Positions 32,942 through 43,346 of a DNA stretch of 64,000 nt are shown in pieces; the stretch's first letter is position 1; every line of letters begins with the position of its first letter. Source of the DNA: Akanthomyces muscarius (lineage: Eukaryota > Ascomycota > Sordariomycetes > Hypocreales > Cordycipitaceae); NCBI RefSeq assembly GCF_028009165.1, contig NC_079241.1:310001-374000 (forward strand), given 5' to 3'. The notes under the pieces are model-generated. The model was not told the DNA's origin and made no database searches. It was given only the letters and a program-made list of their open reading frames with translations. The position numbers and the translations under genes are program-made.

Positions 32942-33994
32942 ATGCCCTCAGTCGAGAAAAAGAGAGCAAGAGACCGGCGCTCACAGCAAAGACTCCGGGA
33001 CAAAAAAGAAGCCCGGATAGCCGAGTTGGAGAAACTTGTCGCTCACTGCAAGGAAAACCACCTGGCATACAACACACAAGATGCATACTCGCGTGAAGTC
33101 AATGCACTACGACACCAGAATAAGTCCCTTCTCCAGCGACAGGATATGTTGAGGTCAATGGTCATGTCATGGCATGAGCCTGATCTCGACGTGTCACCAG
33201 AGTACAAGCCAGCGAGGGCGGCCTTCTCTGTACCCTTCAACGGCACAGAGAGCAACAACGCATCTCCCATCGCTACTCCAGACAAAGACGCTGCGACAAG
33301 CGACACACGTGTGTGGTCACAATCAACTGAACCGGAGTCTGTCCAGTCCAACAAACCTCCGGCATGGAGTCTCATCCCGCCCCACGACGACGATTTTTCC
33401 AATCTCGAGACAGCGGTTGGCTGTATCTGGTTTAACTACCCAGACATGATCAAAGACTGTCCGGATACACCACACTCACCGCTCGATCTCCTGTACGGCA
33501 GCAAGCTAAATCCACTGGCAGACATGATTTATAGCATGGGCAAACGACGGCCACTGCGGGAGCCTGAGCGCCTCGCGACAGGCTGGATTGCGTACCACCT
33601 GACGCGATGGATTTGCGCTCCGAGCCCAGCCACTTACGGCAATATGCCGCTCTTTTTGAGGCCGGTTGGGGAGCAACTAGAGCTGCCACACCCCGTGGCG
33701 CTGAATTTAGTGCCGTGGCCAAAGGTCCGGTGCGCGCTCATACGTCAGTGGCCAAAGTATCGAGACAACTATCCAAATTTCTTTGGACTCTTTGCGTGCT
33801 GTATACGAGTAAGATGGCCGTGGGGGGAGGATACACTGGAAAGAAGTTCAGATAATTCGCTGGTGATTAGGGAGGAGTTTTACAAGACTTTCACGAGTGA
33901 GAGTGGATGGACGATCACGAGGGAGTTTGTAGATGAGTATCCGGATATTTTCGCTGGTGTTCATCTAGACTCTATACTCTATAAGTTTATCTAA
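32942..33994 (+). CDS. bZIP transcription factor with DUF3425 domain
   Basis: Single exon, 350 residues. The basic region KKRARDRRSQQRLRDKKEAR occupies residues 6-25 and is followed by a short zipper (Leu29, Leu32 and later positions). Residues 150-350 match the DUF3425 layout, with the WSLIPP start, GWIAYHL, a PHPVALNLVPWPKVR core and a C-terminal WTITREF block. Proteins of this kind in hypocrealean and eurotialean fungi often sit beside transporters or metabolite genes, and bind DNA as dimers in the nucleus. This gene converges with the MFS exporter, their stops being only 113 bp apart, so regulation of the transporter is a reasonable guess, not shown by sequence. Confidence 0.9.
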   Translation: MPSVEKKRARDRRSQQRLRDKKEARIAELEKLVAHCKENHLAYNTQDAYSREVNALRHQNKSLLQRQDMLRSMVMSWHEPDLDVSPEYKPARAAFSVPFNGTESNNASPIATPDKDAATSDTRVWSQSTEPESVQSNKPPAWSLIPPHDDDFSNLETAVGCIWFNYPDMIKDCPDTPHSPLDLLYGSKLNPLADMIYSMGKRRPLREPERLATGWIAYHLTRWICAPSPATYGNMPLFLRPVGEQLELPHPVALNLVPWPKVRCALIRQWPKYRDNYPNFFGLFACCIRVRWPWGEDTLERSSDNSLVIREEFYKTFTSESGWTITREFVDEYPDIFAGVHLDSILYKFI

Positions 33995-34107
33995 TGTAGT
34001 TTTGCGTAATATGTGTGAAAGACCGCGCACATGAATAATGACAAAGCCCCAGCCTGTGTCGAAAGCTTTTACGGTCTGGCCGCGAGGCACGTTTCTCTGG
34101 GTTACGC

Positions 34108-35790
34108 CTAGTCAAAGTTGACTGGCCATCTCTCACGGATGACCTTGCCGTAACGAATGAAGACCAATGGCAGAGGCACAAACGCCAAAGCTAAGAAACC
34201 TAGCAGCGAGTTTCCCCATCCTAGGCCGAGGGACTTGAACATGGCCGGTCCCGCTAGCGGCAGAAGCGCACCAAGCAGCGAACGCGTAGCCGTCAAGGCT
34301 GCGTTGCCAGAGGCAGCATACGCAGGGTAGCAGTCGATGACATATGTCTGAATGGGCATAAATACACCCATCATGCCGACGCCAAACGGGAACATACCAA
34401 TGATGGGAACAATCCAGTGGACGTGCTTTTCGGCCGTCCAGCCGTACCAAAAGAAGCTAATGGGAAGTATACACGCAGAAAAAGCCATTATAGGCAATCG
34501 CATCTCGGGCTCATGCTTGCCACCGTTGCGATTGGCGAGTTTTATAGCCATCTTGTCGTTTGTCAGACCAATGATCAAGAGGCCGACAAGGAAGCCAATG
34601 CCAATGCCAAGATAGGCGAGGCCTGCGAGACCGGTTGAGAAGCCGTACTGGGTAGTCATGACGGATGTAATGGTTGTAAAAAAGAGGTAAAGAAGGCCGT
34701 AGACGAGAGACTGGTGGGGATTTGTTAGTGTACCCTGAAACTCTGTTGCAAGTGTTGGGGAGACGTACCATGTACACTGATAAGAGGAGCACGATGACCG
34801 AGCGGGAAAGTAGCAAGAACGGGCGAAGCATTGCCTTTCGGATTGTATCTGCCACCGAGATGTCCTTGTTACTCGAACCAAGTGCGCTACGCAAATCATC
34901 GCGGCCTAGTTCCTTGGACAGCGCGGCGGCCTTCCTGCGAAGGAGGACAGGTGCATACGTCTCTTGGTTCACCACGTCCACGAAAAGAGACAGCGCGCCG
35001 CCCGCAATAAGCAGCAACCAAAACACCCACCGCCAGCCAGCCGCCTCGCCGAGAAACCCGCCAGCAATGGGGCCAGCGACGGGTCCGATTAGAGGACCCA
35101 TGGCCCAGAGCGCAGTCGCCTTGCCGCGCTGCTGCACGCTAAACAAGTCGGCAATGACGCCCGCGCCGAGGGTCAGGCACGCGGAGCCGCCAATGCCGGC
35201 AAAGAGGCGGCAGACGATGAGGGTCTCGATGTTGGGTGCGAGGGCACATCCGATTTGCCAGACGACAAAGAACCAGTTTCCAGCGGAGAGGATGATTCGA
35301 CGACCGTAAATCTCGCTCAACGGTGCGAGTAAAAGAGGCCCAACCTGTAGAGAGAGGCGGCTCGCGTTAGTCTATCGACGAGCAGATACAGTGTGTGCCT
35401 TGAAGAGAGTAAACATACAGTGTACCCAAGAAGGTATATGCTAACAGAAAGAGAAATGACTGTCGCATTCGTCTCGTGAAATTCCCTAGCCATGTATTCA
35501 ACCGCCGGCGCAAACATGCTCGACGCCAGCGGCGAAATAATCGTCATGGCACTAATCAGCGCTAGAATGGTCCATTTCTTGCGCTGCGTGTAGTTTTGCG
35601 GGTTCTTGGGGTCTTCTTGGCTGTCCCAGCCCACGATACCGGCGTCGAGATCTGTGACGGGGAACTGCAATCGGCTGCGTTCAGAGTTTGCAGTGGCTTC
35701 CTTTTCCAACTGCGCCTCCAGATCCGGCTTCGGGGTGACGGCGCCCACCTGCTCTACTGTCGTCGAACTTGTATTCGAATGGCTCGTCAT
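34108..35790 (-). CDS. MFS drug/polyamine:H+ antiporter (DHA1 type)
   Basis: Three exons: 35790-35419, 35344-34769 and 34710-34108, all phase 0, giving 516 residues. The N-terminal 75 residues are polar, with NPQNYTQRKKW directly before TM1, typical for the DHA1 group. Splicing joins YLLGYT to VGPLLLAPLSEIYGRR, the TM2 / loop 2-3 motif A. Twelve transmembrane segments can be counted; the central loop lies around residues 250-310. Members export drugs, polyamines or fungal metabolites across the plasma membrane using the proton gradient. The substrate cannot be inferred. The start of TM7 lies right after intron 2. Confidence 0.9.
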
Positions 35791-37410
35791 GGTGAATAAC
35801 GTGCATGGGTATGTGCTGCGTTGATTGACAAAGAACAGAGAATGGTGAGACAGACTGATGGCAGGTCTGGCCGCCCCTTTGTCTAAGGTGGAATTTCGGA
35901 TGTCATACTCTGTCTGGCGAGCACCATCAAGACCTTGATGCTAGTACAAGGGACTTGAGGGGTCCGTGGAAATCGACAGTTAGGCTCCATGGAGAAGACG
36001 GATAGTGCCACTTTTCCCATCCTTCTGTCCAAATGGAGCGGCGATGAATCAGTGGTGAGGAACCAGCCAGGCTGCGTGGGCCAATTAACGTAGTCTGACG
36101 CGCACCAGCTGAATCATCGCATCCGCGGAGTGGAGAGCTAAGATTGATAATACGGGGTAAACAATAAACTTGTTCAATTGCGGGCAAATTAGCACCATAA
36201 AAATTACATTTTCCTGCATCTTGTAGGAACTATGCATGTTGCGCAAAGTCTGCAGACACAAATCGATGACTACTTTGCCAACCAATAGCAGAACTGCGCA
36301 GCAGTCGACACCTCATAGGCAACAAGCTGTGCCTGTCACCTGCTATGCAACGCTGTGTTTAGGGGATGACTTTTTAGGGCAATACCTTGGGGTGGGCTGC
36401 CCCAGCTGGGCTGACGACGCCACCAAGGCTGATCAATCTCCGGACGTAAAGCAGTCGCCGTACCCGTGGACTTGTCGGCTTGTCTACGGGGCCGCAATCC
36501 GAGAGGCCGGCCGGAGATAAGAGTCTGTCTGCCCCGAAAGAGGGAAAGAGAGAACAAAACCGTGCGTGACAAAGCCAACAGCATCCGCGGCGGCTGCGCA
36601 GTCGAGCCACCGGATGAGCCTGCGTGCCTCTTATGCGAGGAGCTAGAGGCTAATAGCGGCGTAGCCCGTTTGTGTCCCACGGCCGACCGTCTCTCACGGC
36701 CGCTGCAAGGCCTCTCTCCCCTCTCAACATTTTTGCCATGAAAAACCTCAGCAACACGGACGAGGTCGAGCCCTTCTCCAAGCCAGACGCTAGTGGCCGC
36801 GACGGGGGACTGACACGAAGTCGCGTCAACATATTTCACTGCACCCCGGTTCTTGAGGCTCATGCAGCGTCTAACTTCGACGCCGGCTAAGTCATATATG
36901 TAGACTTTGACCACTAACATTGGCCGAGCCTGACGAGGATGACAACTGTGAGGCTGATTCGTACGCCGAGCCCATCTTAAACTTTTTCGGTCAACATCTC
37001 TCCGTTATGAGGCGGACACTCTAAATAAAAGGTTTGCCATCTGTTGGGGACGACTTTGCTGCTGAGCGTGACAATGTGGTGTTGTGATGTAAGGAGGTAT
37101 AACTGTAGCGTGCCAAACTTCTGAAAGCCGGACAACTTAATACTAGGCCTGCATTGAGAGCAAGGACTAGAACTTGTCTCACTAGCTGATGTGTATTCTG
37201 AGGTCCTGAATGCTACACCGTATGTCCTTCGCAGCCTAAGCGCAACTACAATAGCTATAAAGTACAGTACGCTAGCAAGAAAATTCCAGGAAAATTCTCA
37301 CCACCCTCAACTAAGATTCTCAACTCTCTTCTCCTAAATTTGCAACGACAAGCCACCAGCTTCACTACCAGGCCCAAGTTGTCAGGCGCGGAGCTGTTTG
37401 TGCTGGCAAA
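35791..37410. other. Divergent intergenic region before the Cry-like gene
   Basis: About 1.6 kb with promoters of the MFS (minus) and Cry-like (plus) genes. A stretch at 36330-36900 is GC-richer and open on both strands, up to 194 codons, but shows no domain. Confidence 0.5.
37256..37262 (+). promoter_or_regulatory. TATA box of the Cry-like gene
   Basis: TATAAAG 149 bp before the start codon, at a distance seen for other genes here. Confidence 0.5.
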
Positions 37411-39060
37411 ATGGAAGCCAACGTCAATAGAATCAACAGAAAGGCTGTCGAGGCTATCTCGAACACGCTCATCGGTGCTAGAGAAATCGAAATCAAGGAC
37501 AAGCAAGAAATTGGCTCACTAGTCTTTGCTCTCTTGGCTCTTGGCTCCAGTGCTGTCCCGGTCGCCTCGGGCTTTATATCCCATTTCTTCCTCTTCCTGG
37601 GTGAAGTGCTCTTCGGAATAAACATGAAGGATATCTGGGATGCGCTGCGCAAACCAATCGAGCACCTGATTGAACAAAAGATTGACGCATATCATCTGGA
37701 AGTTTTGGAAACTAAGATCAAAGGCTTCCAAACAAACATGCAGGCCTTTACAGGCGCTTGGCGTCTATGGCATAATGCGACCGCGGCCACCAGGGAGCAA
37801 GAGGCACAGAATCTTAAAGATCATTACACGGCGTTTCTCACCGTTTTGCGAGGCTCAATTCCCGAATTCCAGATCAACAGCTCAGCCGTGGCGGCCCTCC
37901 CTTGGTTTGTAATGGCCGCCAACATACACATCGGCTTGCTTGCCAACGGCATCAATTACGGTGCATCATGGGGCTACACAGAAGAGTTCATTGAAGGGAT
38001 ACTGCGGCCAGAATTCAACAGATTGACGGTCCCAAGCATGACGGGCTCTGATATGACGGCTCGCACCGTCATCTCGAACGAGTGCTCGTCTAACATCACA
38101 TCTGCGTGCCCGGGTGACTACGGCAAAAAGACCGAGTTAGAGCTCCTTTCAAACTCAATCCAAGCAGGCGAGGCTCATGGTTGGTCTGAAGAATTGCTCG
38201 ATACCTGGAGGACCGCCTACTCCGCGATGACCGTCCAACGGCGGGACCTCTTGGCCGAGCCCAAAGATGTGAAGCGGGACTATCGATACTACATCGAAAG
38301 CCAGTACATCCTGGGCCGCTCCAAGGTTCGGCCTTACCCGCCGAGGTCGTCGAAAGAGAAGCTCTACCGCTTCCTCGCGACGGCGAGGAAGTTTCGGGCT
38401 TACGCAGACTATGACGCCGAAATGATCGCGAACGTGCTCGCATATACCGAATTCTGGCCGTATCTTCTGAACGGTCACGACATGCCTGTCTCGGTCCTAA
38501 ATAGACTGGACCGCGAGATCTTCTCGGGACCGTACGGGAACTACACTGACAAGGTGACCGAGGGCATGTCGACGCTGCAAGTACCCTGGACCGATTCGAC
38601 GCTGCCGCCTGTGGTGCCGCGCGCTGCTGGAAACTTTACCTCGTTCATTGTACGCGCCGACGAGTTTGTTGAAGGCTTCCAGCAGAGATGGGGCGACGAT
38701 TGGTCCGTACAGTACGGCTCCGGGGATAGAGGTGTGGCCCACCAGGTTGACCTAGAGCCGGACGAGGTTGTGGAATGCATTCACATTGAATATGGCCAAA
38801 AGATTGGTTCGCTGCGCTTCACAACGAACAAGCGCGTGCACGGACCGTATGGCAAAGACCCATGGATACCGGGTTCCCTCGGCAGCCTTGATGACACCGT
38901 CAATCGCACTGGCTATATCATGTCAAGCGCTCACGTTGTCAAATGGCCAGGAGACAAATTCGCTGGCTGCGAGGGTATCTACTTTGGATTCCGGCCGTTG
39001 CTCATGAACGGAGACGGACCGGCCTATAATGCGTCAATTGAGCCAGTACGTACGGTCTAA
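37411..39060 (+). CDS. Delta-endotoxin N-domain protein with jacalin-like C-terminal domain
   Basis: Single exon, 549 residues, start in a good context (AAAATGG). Residues 45-215 fit the helical pore-forming domain I of Cry delta-endotoxins: a hydrophobic helix near 40-72, a Trp-containing helix after it (IWDALRKPI), a Gln/Phe-rich central helix, and the block around 160-190 (IPEF, then LPWFVMAANIH, then GASWG), which is the most conserved part of the family. The Cry domain II and III sheets are not recognisable. Instead residues 430-530 resemble a jacalin-like lectin: a repeated I-x-I-x-Y-G strand pattern and a GPYG turn. There is no signal peptide. Such genes in fungi are thought to come from bacteria and are rare outside insect- or nematode-associated species. 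Activity and target are unknown. Confidence 0.75.
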   Translation: MEANVNRINRKAVEAISNTLIGAREIEIKDKQEIGSLVFALLALGSSAVPVASGFISHFFLFLGEVLFGINMKDIWDALRKPIEHLIEQKIDAYHLEVLETKIKGFQTNMQAFTGAWRLWHNATAATREQEAQNLKDHYTAFLTVLRGSIPEFQINSSAVAALPWFVMAANIHIGLLANGINYGASWGYTEEFIEGILRPEFNRLTVPSMTGSDMTARTVISNECSSNITSACPGDYGKKTELELLSNSIQAGEAHGWSEELLDTWRTAYSAMTVQRRDLLAEPKDVKRDYRYYIESQYILGRSKVRPYPPRSSKEKLYRFLATARKFRAYADYDAEMIANVLAYTEFWPYLLNGHDMPVSVLNRLDREIFSGPYGNYTDKVTEGMSTLQVPWTDSTLPPVVPRAAGNFTSFIVRADEFVEGFQQRWGDDWSVQYGSGDRGVAHQVDLEPDEVVECIHIEYGQKIGSLRFTTNKRVHGPYGKDPWIPGSLGSLDDTVNRTGYIMSSAHVVKWPGDKFAGCEGIYFGFRPLLMNGDGPAYNASIEPVRTV

Positions 39061-39123
39061 GATAAATAATGCTTAATACGGATATTAGCCGAGACGAAAC
39101 AAAGTACATGGAAATTCTACGTT

Positions 39124-39274
39124 GGTTTCCCTTCTCATCTCACACTGTCCTAGTCCGCTGTCAACAGGTTTTCCGAGCCGTTCAATTTCTGGCCACCCAT
39201 GTTAGCACAAGCTAAAAAAAAAAAGTCGCATCACGCGATAAAGATTTGGTGGCGAGCATCCGTGCTTCAGGTAC
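39124..39274 (+). repeat. Dispersed direct repeat, copy A
   Basis: About 150 bp, roughly 80 percent identical by eye to 41854-42001 in the same orientation. It begins near CCCTTCTCATCTCAC and ends at AGGTAC. It lies just after the stop of the Cry-like gene. Confidence 0.8.
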
Positions 39275-39293
39275 CTTCTTAAAATCTAGCGAG

Positions 39294-39390
39294 ACCTTGG
39301 AGTTCGGAAATCGTTGCAATTGGCTCCAAAGTCCCGGGGAGAACCTTGAGTTCGGGAATCGTTGCAAGTGGCTCCAAATTCCCGCTAGTG
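39294..39390 (+). repeat. Two tandem units of about 48 bp
   Basis: The units begin ACCTTGGAGTTCGG and ACCTTGAGTTCGGG and continue through CGTTGCAA and TGGCTCCAAA. They lie directly after repeat copy A, in the leader of the esterase gene. Confidence 0.7.
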
Positions 39391-39732
39391 TTAATGGCGA
39401 GATTGGCGACCCGTGCAGCATCACAGTGCGGCAAGAGAATCCCAGCCGGATCAGGTAACTTACGAGAGGCTACACACGGGGCCGGAGCCACGCTTTTGCC
39501 GTCCAAAGGCGTCTTCGGCAGCGAAGACCGCCATCCCGTACAGGGACTCCGTGTCATGGCGTGCTACAAATCAGCAACGAAGCCCAGCGTGGGAAGAACA
39601 CTGCTTATGAGACTCCGGTTAACTGCCAGGAAGAAAAACCCAAAGTCGCGTTATGGTAATTGTTTTCCTCGATGTGTATATATCACTACGACTTGTTCTT
39701 TACTGACCAACGTGACTCTGCAGTTGAGGATT

Positions 39733-41418
39733 ATGTTTTTCTGCACCTCGCCACTGCTGCTAATCGCGCTTGCATTCAACCTCTTACCGGCGCAGGCAGA
39801 GCTGGTACAGGTGCGGCTTCAGTCAGGCCCTACCGTAGACGGGCGGTCAGTCTCCGGTATCGAGACTTTTAACGGAATTCCATATGCGGTACCGCCGATT
39901 GGCTCTTTGCGTCTACGACCACCGCAACGACTGCCAAGCGACCAGATTGACCGAGTCGATGCTACGGGCACAGCTGCTGCTTGTCCGCAGCTCCTGCTTT
40001 CGCCGGCCGACGACACCATCGTCGGCCAAATTGGCGGTAAACTATTGCAAGCCCACTTTCTCAGCAACCTGACGGGCCAAGAAGACTGCCTAACGGTTTC
40101 TGTACAGCGCCCTGCCAACACCAAGGCGGACGCAAAGCTTCCTGTACTGTTTTGGATCTTTGGCGGGGGCTACGCATTTGGCACAACGACAACGTACGAT
40201 GCGTCTTCCATGGTTGCCGAGGGAGTGGCGAATAGTCAACCATTCATCTATGTCGCTGTCAACTATCGCTTAAATGGCTTTGGGTTTCTCCCTGGCGCCG
40301 AGGTGCTTGAAGAAGGCAGTGCTAACGTTGGCCTGCTCGATCAGCGCCTGGCGCTGGAGTGGGTTGCTGACAATATCGAGCAGCTTGGCGGCGACCCGGA
40401 CAAGGTCACCATTTGGGGCGAGTCGGCGGGCGCGCATTCGGTATTTTACCAAATGGCACTATTTGACGGAAATGCGACATACAAAGGCAAGCCGCTGTTT
40501 CGTGCGGGAATCCTCAACTCCGGCGTTGGGGTTCCAGCTGAGCCAATGGATGGTCCTAAAGGCCAAGCAGTCTACGACAAGGTCGTCGCAGAAGCTGGTT
40601 GCGGCAAAGCTGCCGATACTCTGGCCTGCCTCCGAAATTTGGACTATGAAACCTATTACAAAGCCGTCACGGAAAATTTCAATAGCGCAATCTCCTTCTA
40701 TGGAACCAAAATCTCGTTTTTGCCGCGGCCAGACGGCAGAACCCTACTGTTGAGTCCAGAAGAAGCAGCCGTCACTGGCCGCTATTTCGCGGTGCCGATC
40801 ATTGTGGGCAACCAAGAAGATGAGGGAACATTGTTTTCCCTTTTTCAGCGGAGCATTGAATCCGACGCTGAGCTAGTCGATTACTTTGCAGATAATTACT
40901 TTGCAAATCTCTCCAAGGCACATCTCACCGACTGGGTCACGTCCTATTCCGCCAGCAACATGGGAAGCCCCTTCCGAAGTCCGAAAATAAATGGGCTTTA
41001 CCCCATGTTCAAGCAGATTGCTGCCACCATTGGCGATCAATCGTTTATCCTAGCACGGCGGAAGTTTCTGGAGAGCCACAGTGCTGCATACCCTGACGTG
41101 CCTGCATGGTCATATCTCGCTTCCTACGCCCATTACTTGCCAATTCTCGGCACGACCCATGCAACTGACCTTGCACAGGTATTTTTCGGCTTGCCGCCAA
41201 CCTTTACGACCAAAAGTACGCGACAATACTATCGTAACTTCCTCTACAACCTGGACCCCAATTCAGGCGCAGATGACAATCTGTCCTGGCCGCTTTGGAG
41301 GGAAAACCGAACGCTTTTGTGGTTCGAGACGCTGTTCAAAAACAGCCATCTCACGGACGATTTCCGAAGCCGGCAGTATGCGGCACTTTTGAAGCTTGTG
41401 GACGGCGCACGGCAGTGA
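39733..41418 (+). CDS. Secreted type-B carboxylesterase/lipase
   Basis: 561 residues from ATG 39733; the same frame is open 129 codons upstream but the ATG at 39733 gives a clear signal peptide (residues 1-22, LLLIALAFNLLPAQA). Features of the alpha/beta-hydrolase fold: EDCL at 117-120, oxyanion loop GGG at 144-146, nucleophile elbow GESAG at 229-233 (Ser231), an acidic residue in GNQEDEG and a His in the GTTHATDL segment. No intron is needed. These enzymes hydrolyse short-chain esters or lipids outside the cell. The gene is bracketed by direct repeats A and B and follows the Cry-like gene. Confidence 0.9.
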   Translation: MFFCTSPLLLIALAFNLLPAQAELVQVRLQSGPTVDGRSVSGIETFNGIPYAVPPIGSLRLRPPQRLPSDQIDRVDATGTAAACPQLLLSPADDTIVGQIGGKLLQAHFLSNLTGQEDCLTVSVQRPANTKADAKLPVLFWIFGGGYAFGTTTTYDASSMVAEGVANSQPFIYVAVNYRLNGFGFLPGAEVLEEGSANVGLLDQRLALEWVADNIEQLGGDPDKVTIWGESAGAHSVFYQMALFDGNATYKGKPLFRAGILNSGVGVPAEPMDGPKGQAVYDKVVAEAGCGKAADTLACLRNLDYETYYKAVTENFNSAISFYGTKISFLPRPDGRTLLLSPEEAAVTGRYFAVPIIVGNQEDEGTLFSLFQRSIESDAELVDYFADNYFANLSKAHLTDWVTSYSASNMGSPFRSPKINGLYPMFKQIAATIGDQSFILARRKFLESHSAAYPDVPAWSYLASYAHYLPILGTTHATDLAQVFFGLPPTFTTKSTRQYYRNFLYNLDPNSGADDNLSWPLWRENRTLLWFETLFKNSHLTDDFRSRQYAALLKLVDGARQ

Positions 41419-41853
41419 AATGGCTACTGTGAAGTAATCTTGGTCGGATCTACATGGCGCCACATTGTCCTTGGCGTAGAGTCAAAAACTGTAGGCAGCA
41501 AACGGTGCCAAGTTTGTAATCTGCCTGGTAGATGTGTTAGTCGCCTTCTCGTCGAAACTGCGGTTTGTGTTTGAATGCGCACAGGGACGTTCGTGCCTCT
41601 CGCAACTTACTGCTTCACAATTTCTAGTCGAGCTCAAATGAAAATATGTCCTCCTGAAGTTCAGAATTGTGCTGCAAATCGACGTGATTTCCGCCGGTTC
41701 TCGTCTCTTAAGGCAGTTGGAGCGTAGATTATTGCTGCGCCATAGACCAAGTGTTGCTTTGGGAGTATCGACCTAATCAAAACAATGTTGCACACCTGTA
41801 AACAAACCGTCAGATAGCATTTAGACAAATGCTTCTGAGTTCAAATCTATTAG
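41419..41853. other. Intergenic, nothing recognised
   Basis: The 3' flank of the esterase gene. No gene or clear repeat before copy B. Confidence 0.5.
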
Positions 41854-42001
41854 GTTCCCTTCTCATCTCACTGTCCTGTTTGGCTGTCTACACGTTTTGC
41901 GAGCCGTTTAATAATTTCTGGCTACTTATGTCAGCACAAGCTAAAAGAATGTCGCATTGCGCGATGAATACTTGGTGACGAGCATCCGTATTTGAGGTAC
42001 G
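41854..42001 (+). repeat. Dispersed direct repeat, copy B
   Basis: Partner of 39124-39274. Shared landmarks are CGAGCCGTT, TCAGCACAAGCTAAAA, a GTCGCAT/CGCGAT block, GAGCATCCGT and the terminal GGTAC. Minus-strand frames in both copies end with a similar peptide (ATFF). Confidence 0.8.
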
Positions 42002-42798
42002 GTGACCCTATAGCTGGCCACGCTCAGGCGCAAAGGAAGGAACGCCTTTCTCCTTGGGATTCTTTCCGGCACGGTGGAGGACAATCCGCCATCTCGCTCG
42101 ATGCATCTTTGGAAGCCCTTAGCGTCGACATTCTCTTCCATACCAGGAAATAACCGCTGTGCCCCAGTAATTAGCTCTTGTAACTGTGTCAGCGCTTTGT
42201 CACTCTATGTCGTGCCAGCAACAACGCACAGTCGGAGTCCGTGGTCACCGGGCCACGGAGCGGAGCCCGGTAAACAGTCAGATAGCGGATTGACTACAGT
42301 ATAGTACAATAGTATAGTAAATTACCATAAAAGATTTGGTATTGTAAGCAGCAGTCTTGCCCCGGATGCGGACTGTATCGGCACCAGTAATGTGATCGCT
42401 GCCAAGGTACTGAATGTCGGCATTTCGACCGCCGATTGTCCGTAGCACCAGCAGTTGTGTTAGCCGCAGTCTGTGGAAAAAGCGAGGGCAAGACCACGAT
42501 ACCCGGGCCTTCGGACATCCGAGAGCATTCCCGCATTTCCCCCTAGCCGTTTTCGGTGAGTTCTTAGCTATTACTACAGTATCACTCCTCGCTACAACAT
42601 AGACAGCTATATTAAGTGCCTGTCTAGCCACAGATTTGCCGGTATAAGTCGCGAGAGGTGCAGCTGCTGGTTTACAGGACTTGGTCAAGGCAAACATAGT
42701 TGAGAAACGTGAAAAAGTTGAAACCACAGAAGCTAGTCCATAATATTTGATAAACCTACCGTGCCATCGCCCTCGTCTATCTTACAAGATGATGGTTG
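42002..42798. other. Intergenic, nothing recognised
   Basis: A 149-codon minus-strand frame at 42278-42727 has no domain. No RNA gene is seen. Confidence 0.45.
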
Positions 42799-43080
42799 CT
42801 ACCTACGGCGGCTAACATGGGCTTGGGCAAAGTCTACGATACTAAAGTACGCGCCACCTGGATCCGGTGTCGGACTATAACCATACAGCCAGCCCGACAG
42901 GTTCCATGGCTTGACAATAACGCCTGCTAATTAGGTAAAGCACCGCGCACATAGGCAGTAACAGGCCAGTCTGGGTGCGCCTTCTTGATGGCTTTCACGT
43001 ACGGAACTTGATTCATCAGGTAAGCATAGCTTTTGGTCGAAATGCTCATGAACGTACCACCGACGACGCCAGATGTCCCA
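42799..43080 (-). pseudogene. Remnant of an NAD-dependent epimerase/dehydratase-like gene
   Basis: Reading from 43080 downward, one frame gives a Rossmann-like start (GTSGVVGGT) and a second strand (AHPDWPVTAYVRG) before a TAG. A neighbouring frame continues with VIVKPWNLSGWLYGYSPTP and FSIVDFAQAHV, which resembles the later GYSPTP and DxAxAHV part of extended SDR/NAD-epimerase proteins. The about 100 residues that should lie between these blocks are missing. The segment is thus a deleted, frame-broken copy. Neither start nor end of the original gene is present. Assignment is by pattern only. Confidence 0.4.
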
Positions 43081-43346
43081 AAAAAATAATTGAGCGCATG
43101 ATTATTTCGAGTCTATGATGACTCGAGATGGGATTGGCAGAACACGTTCCTGGGTCTGCGGTTTAAAGGGGGGTTTTTTTTTTCTCGTGCTGAATTTTAC
43201 TGTGTGGTAATCTAATATTTTATGATGTCAATACCATTCTGCTTTTGTATAATATTGCTCTATGTAGACGGTAATTGAATATGAATGGCTTTATTTGAGT
43301 GACCAGTCCTGATAAATTAGCGTAAGTGATTTCAAAGCTCCAGCTA

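Noticed and set aside
32942..35790. bZIP plus MFS pair as a secondary-metabolite cluster
   Set aside because: No polyketide synthase, peptide synthetase, terpene cyclase or other core enzyme within the window.
36336..36920. 194-codon minus-strand frame
   Set aside because: Arg/Ser-rich, overlapped by plus-strand frames of similar quality; no domain.
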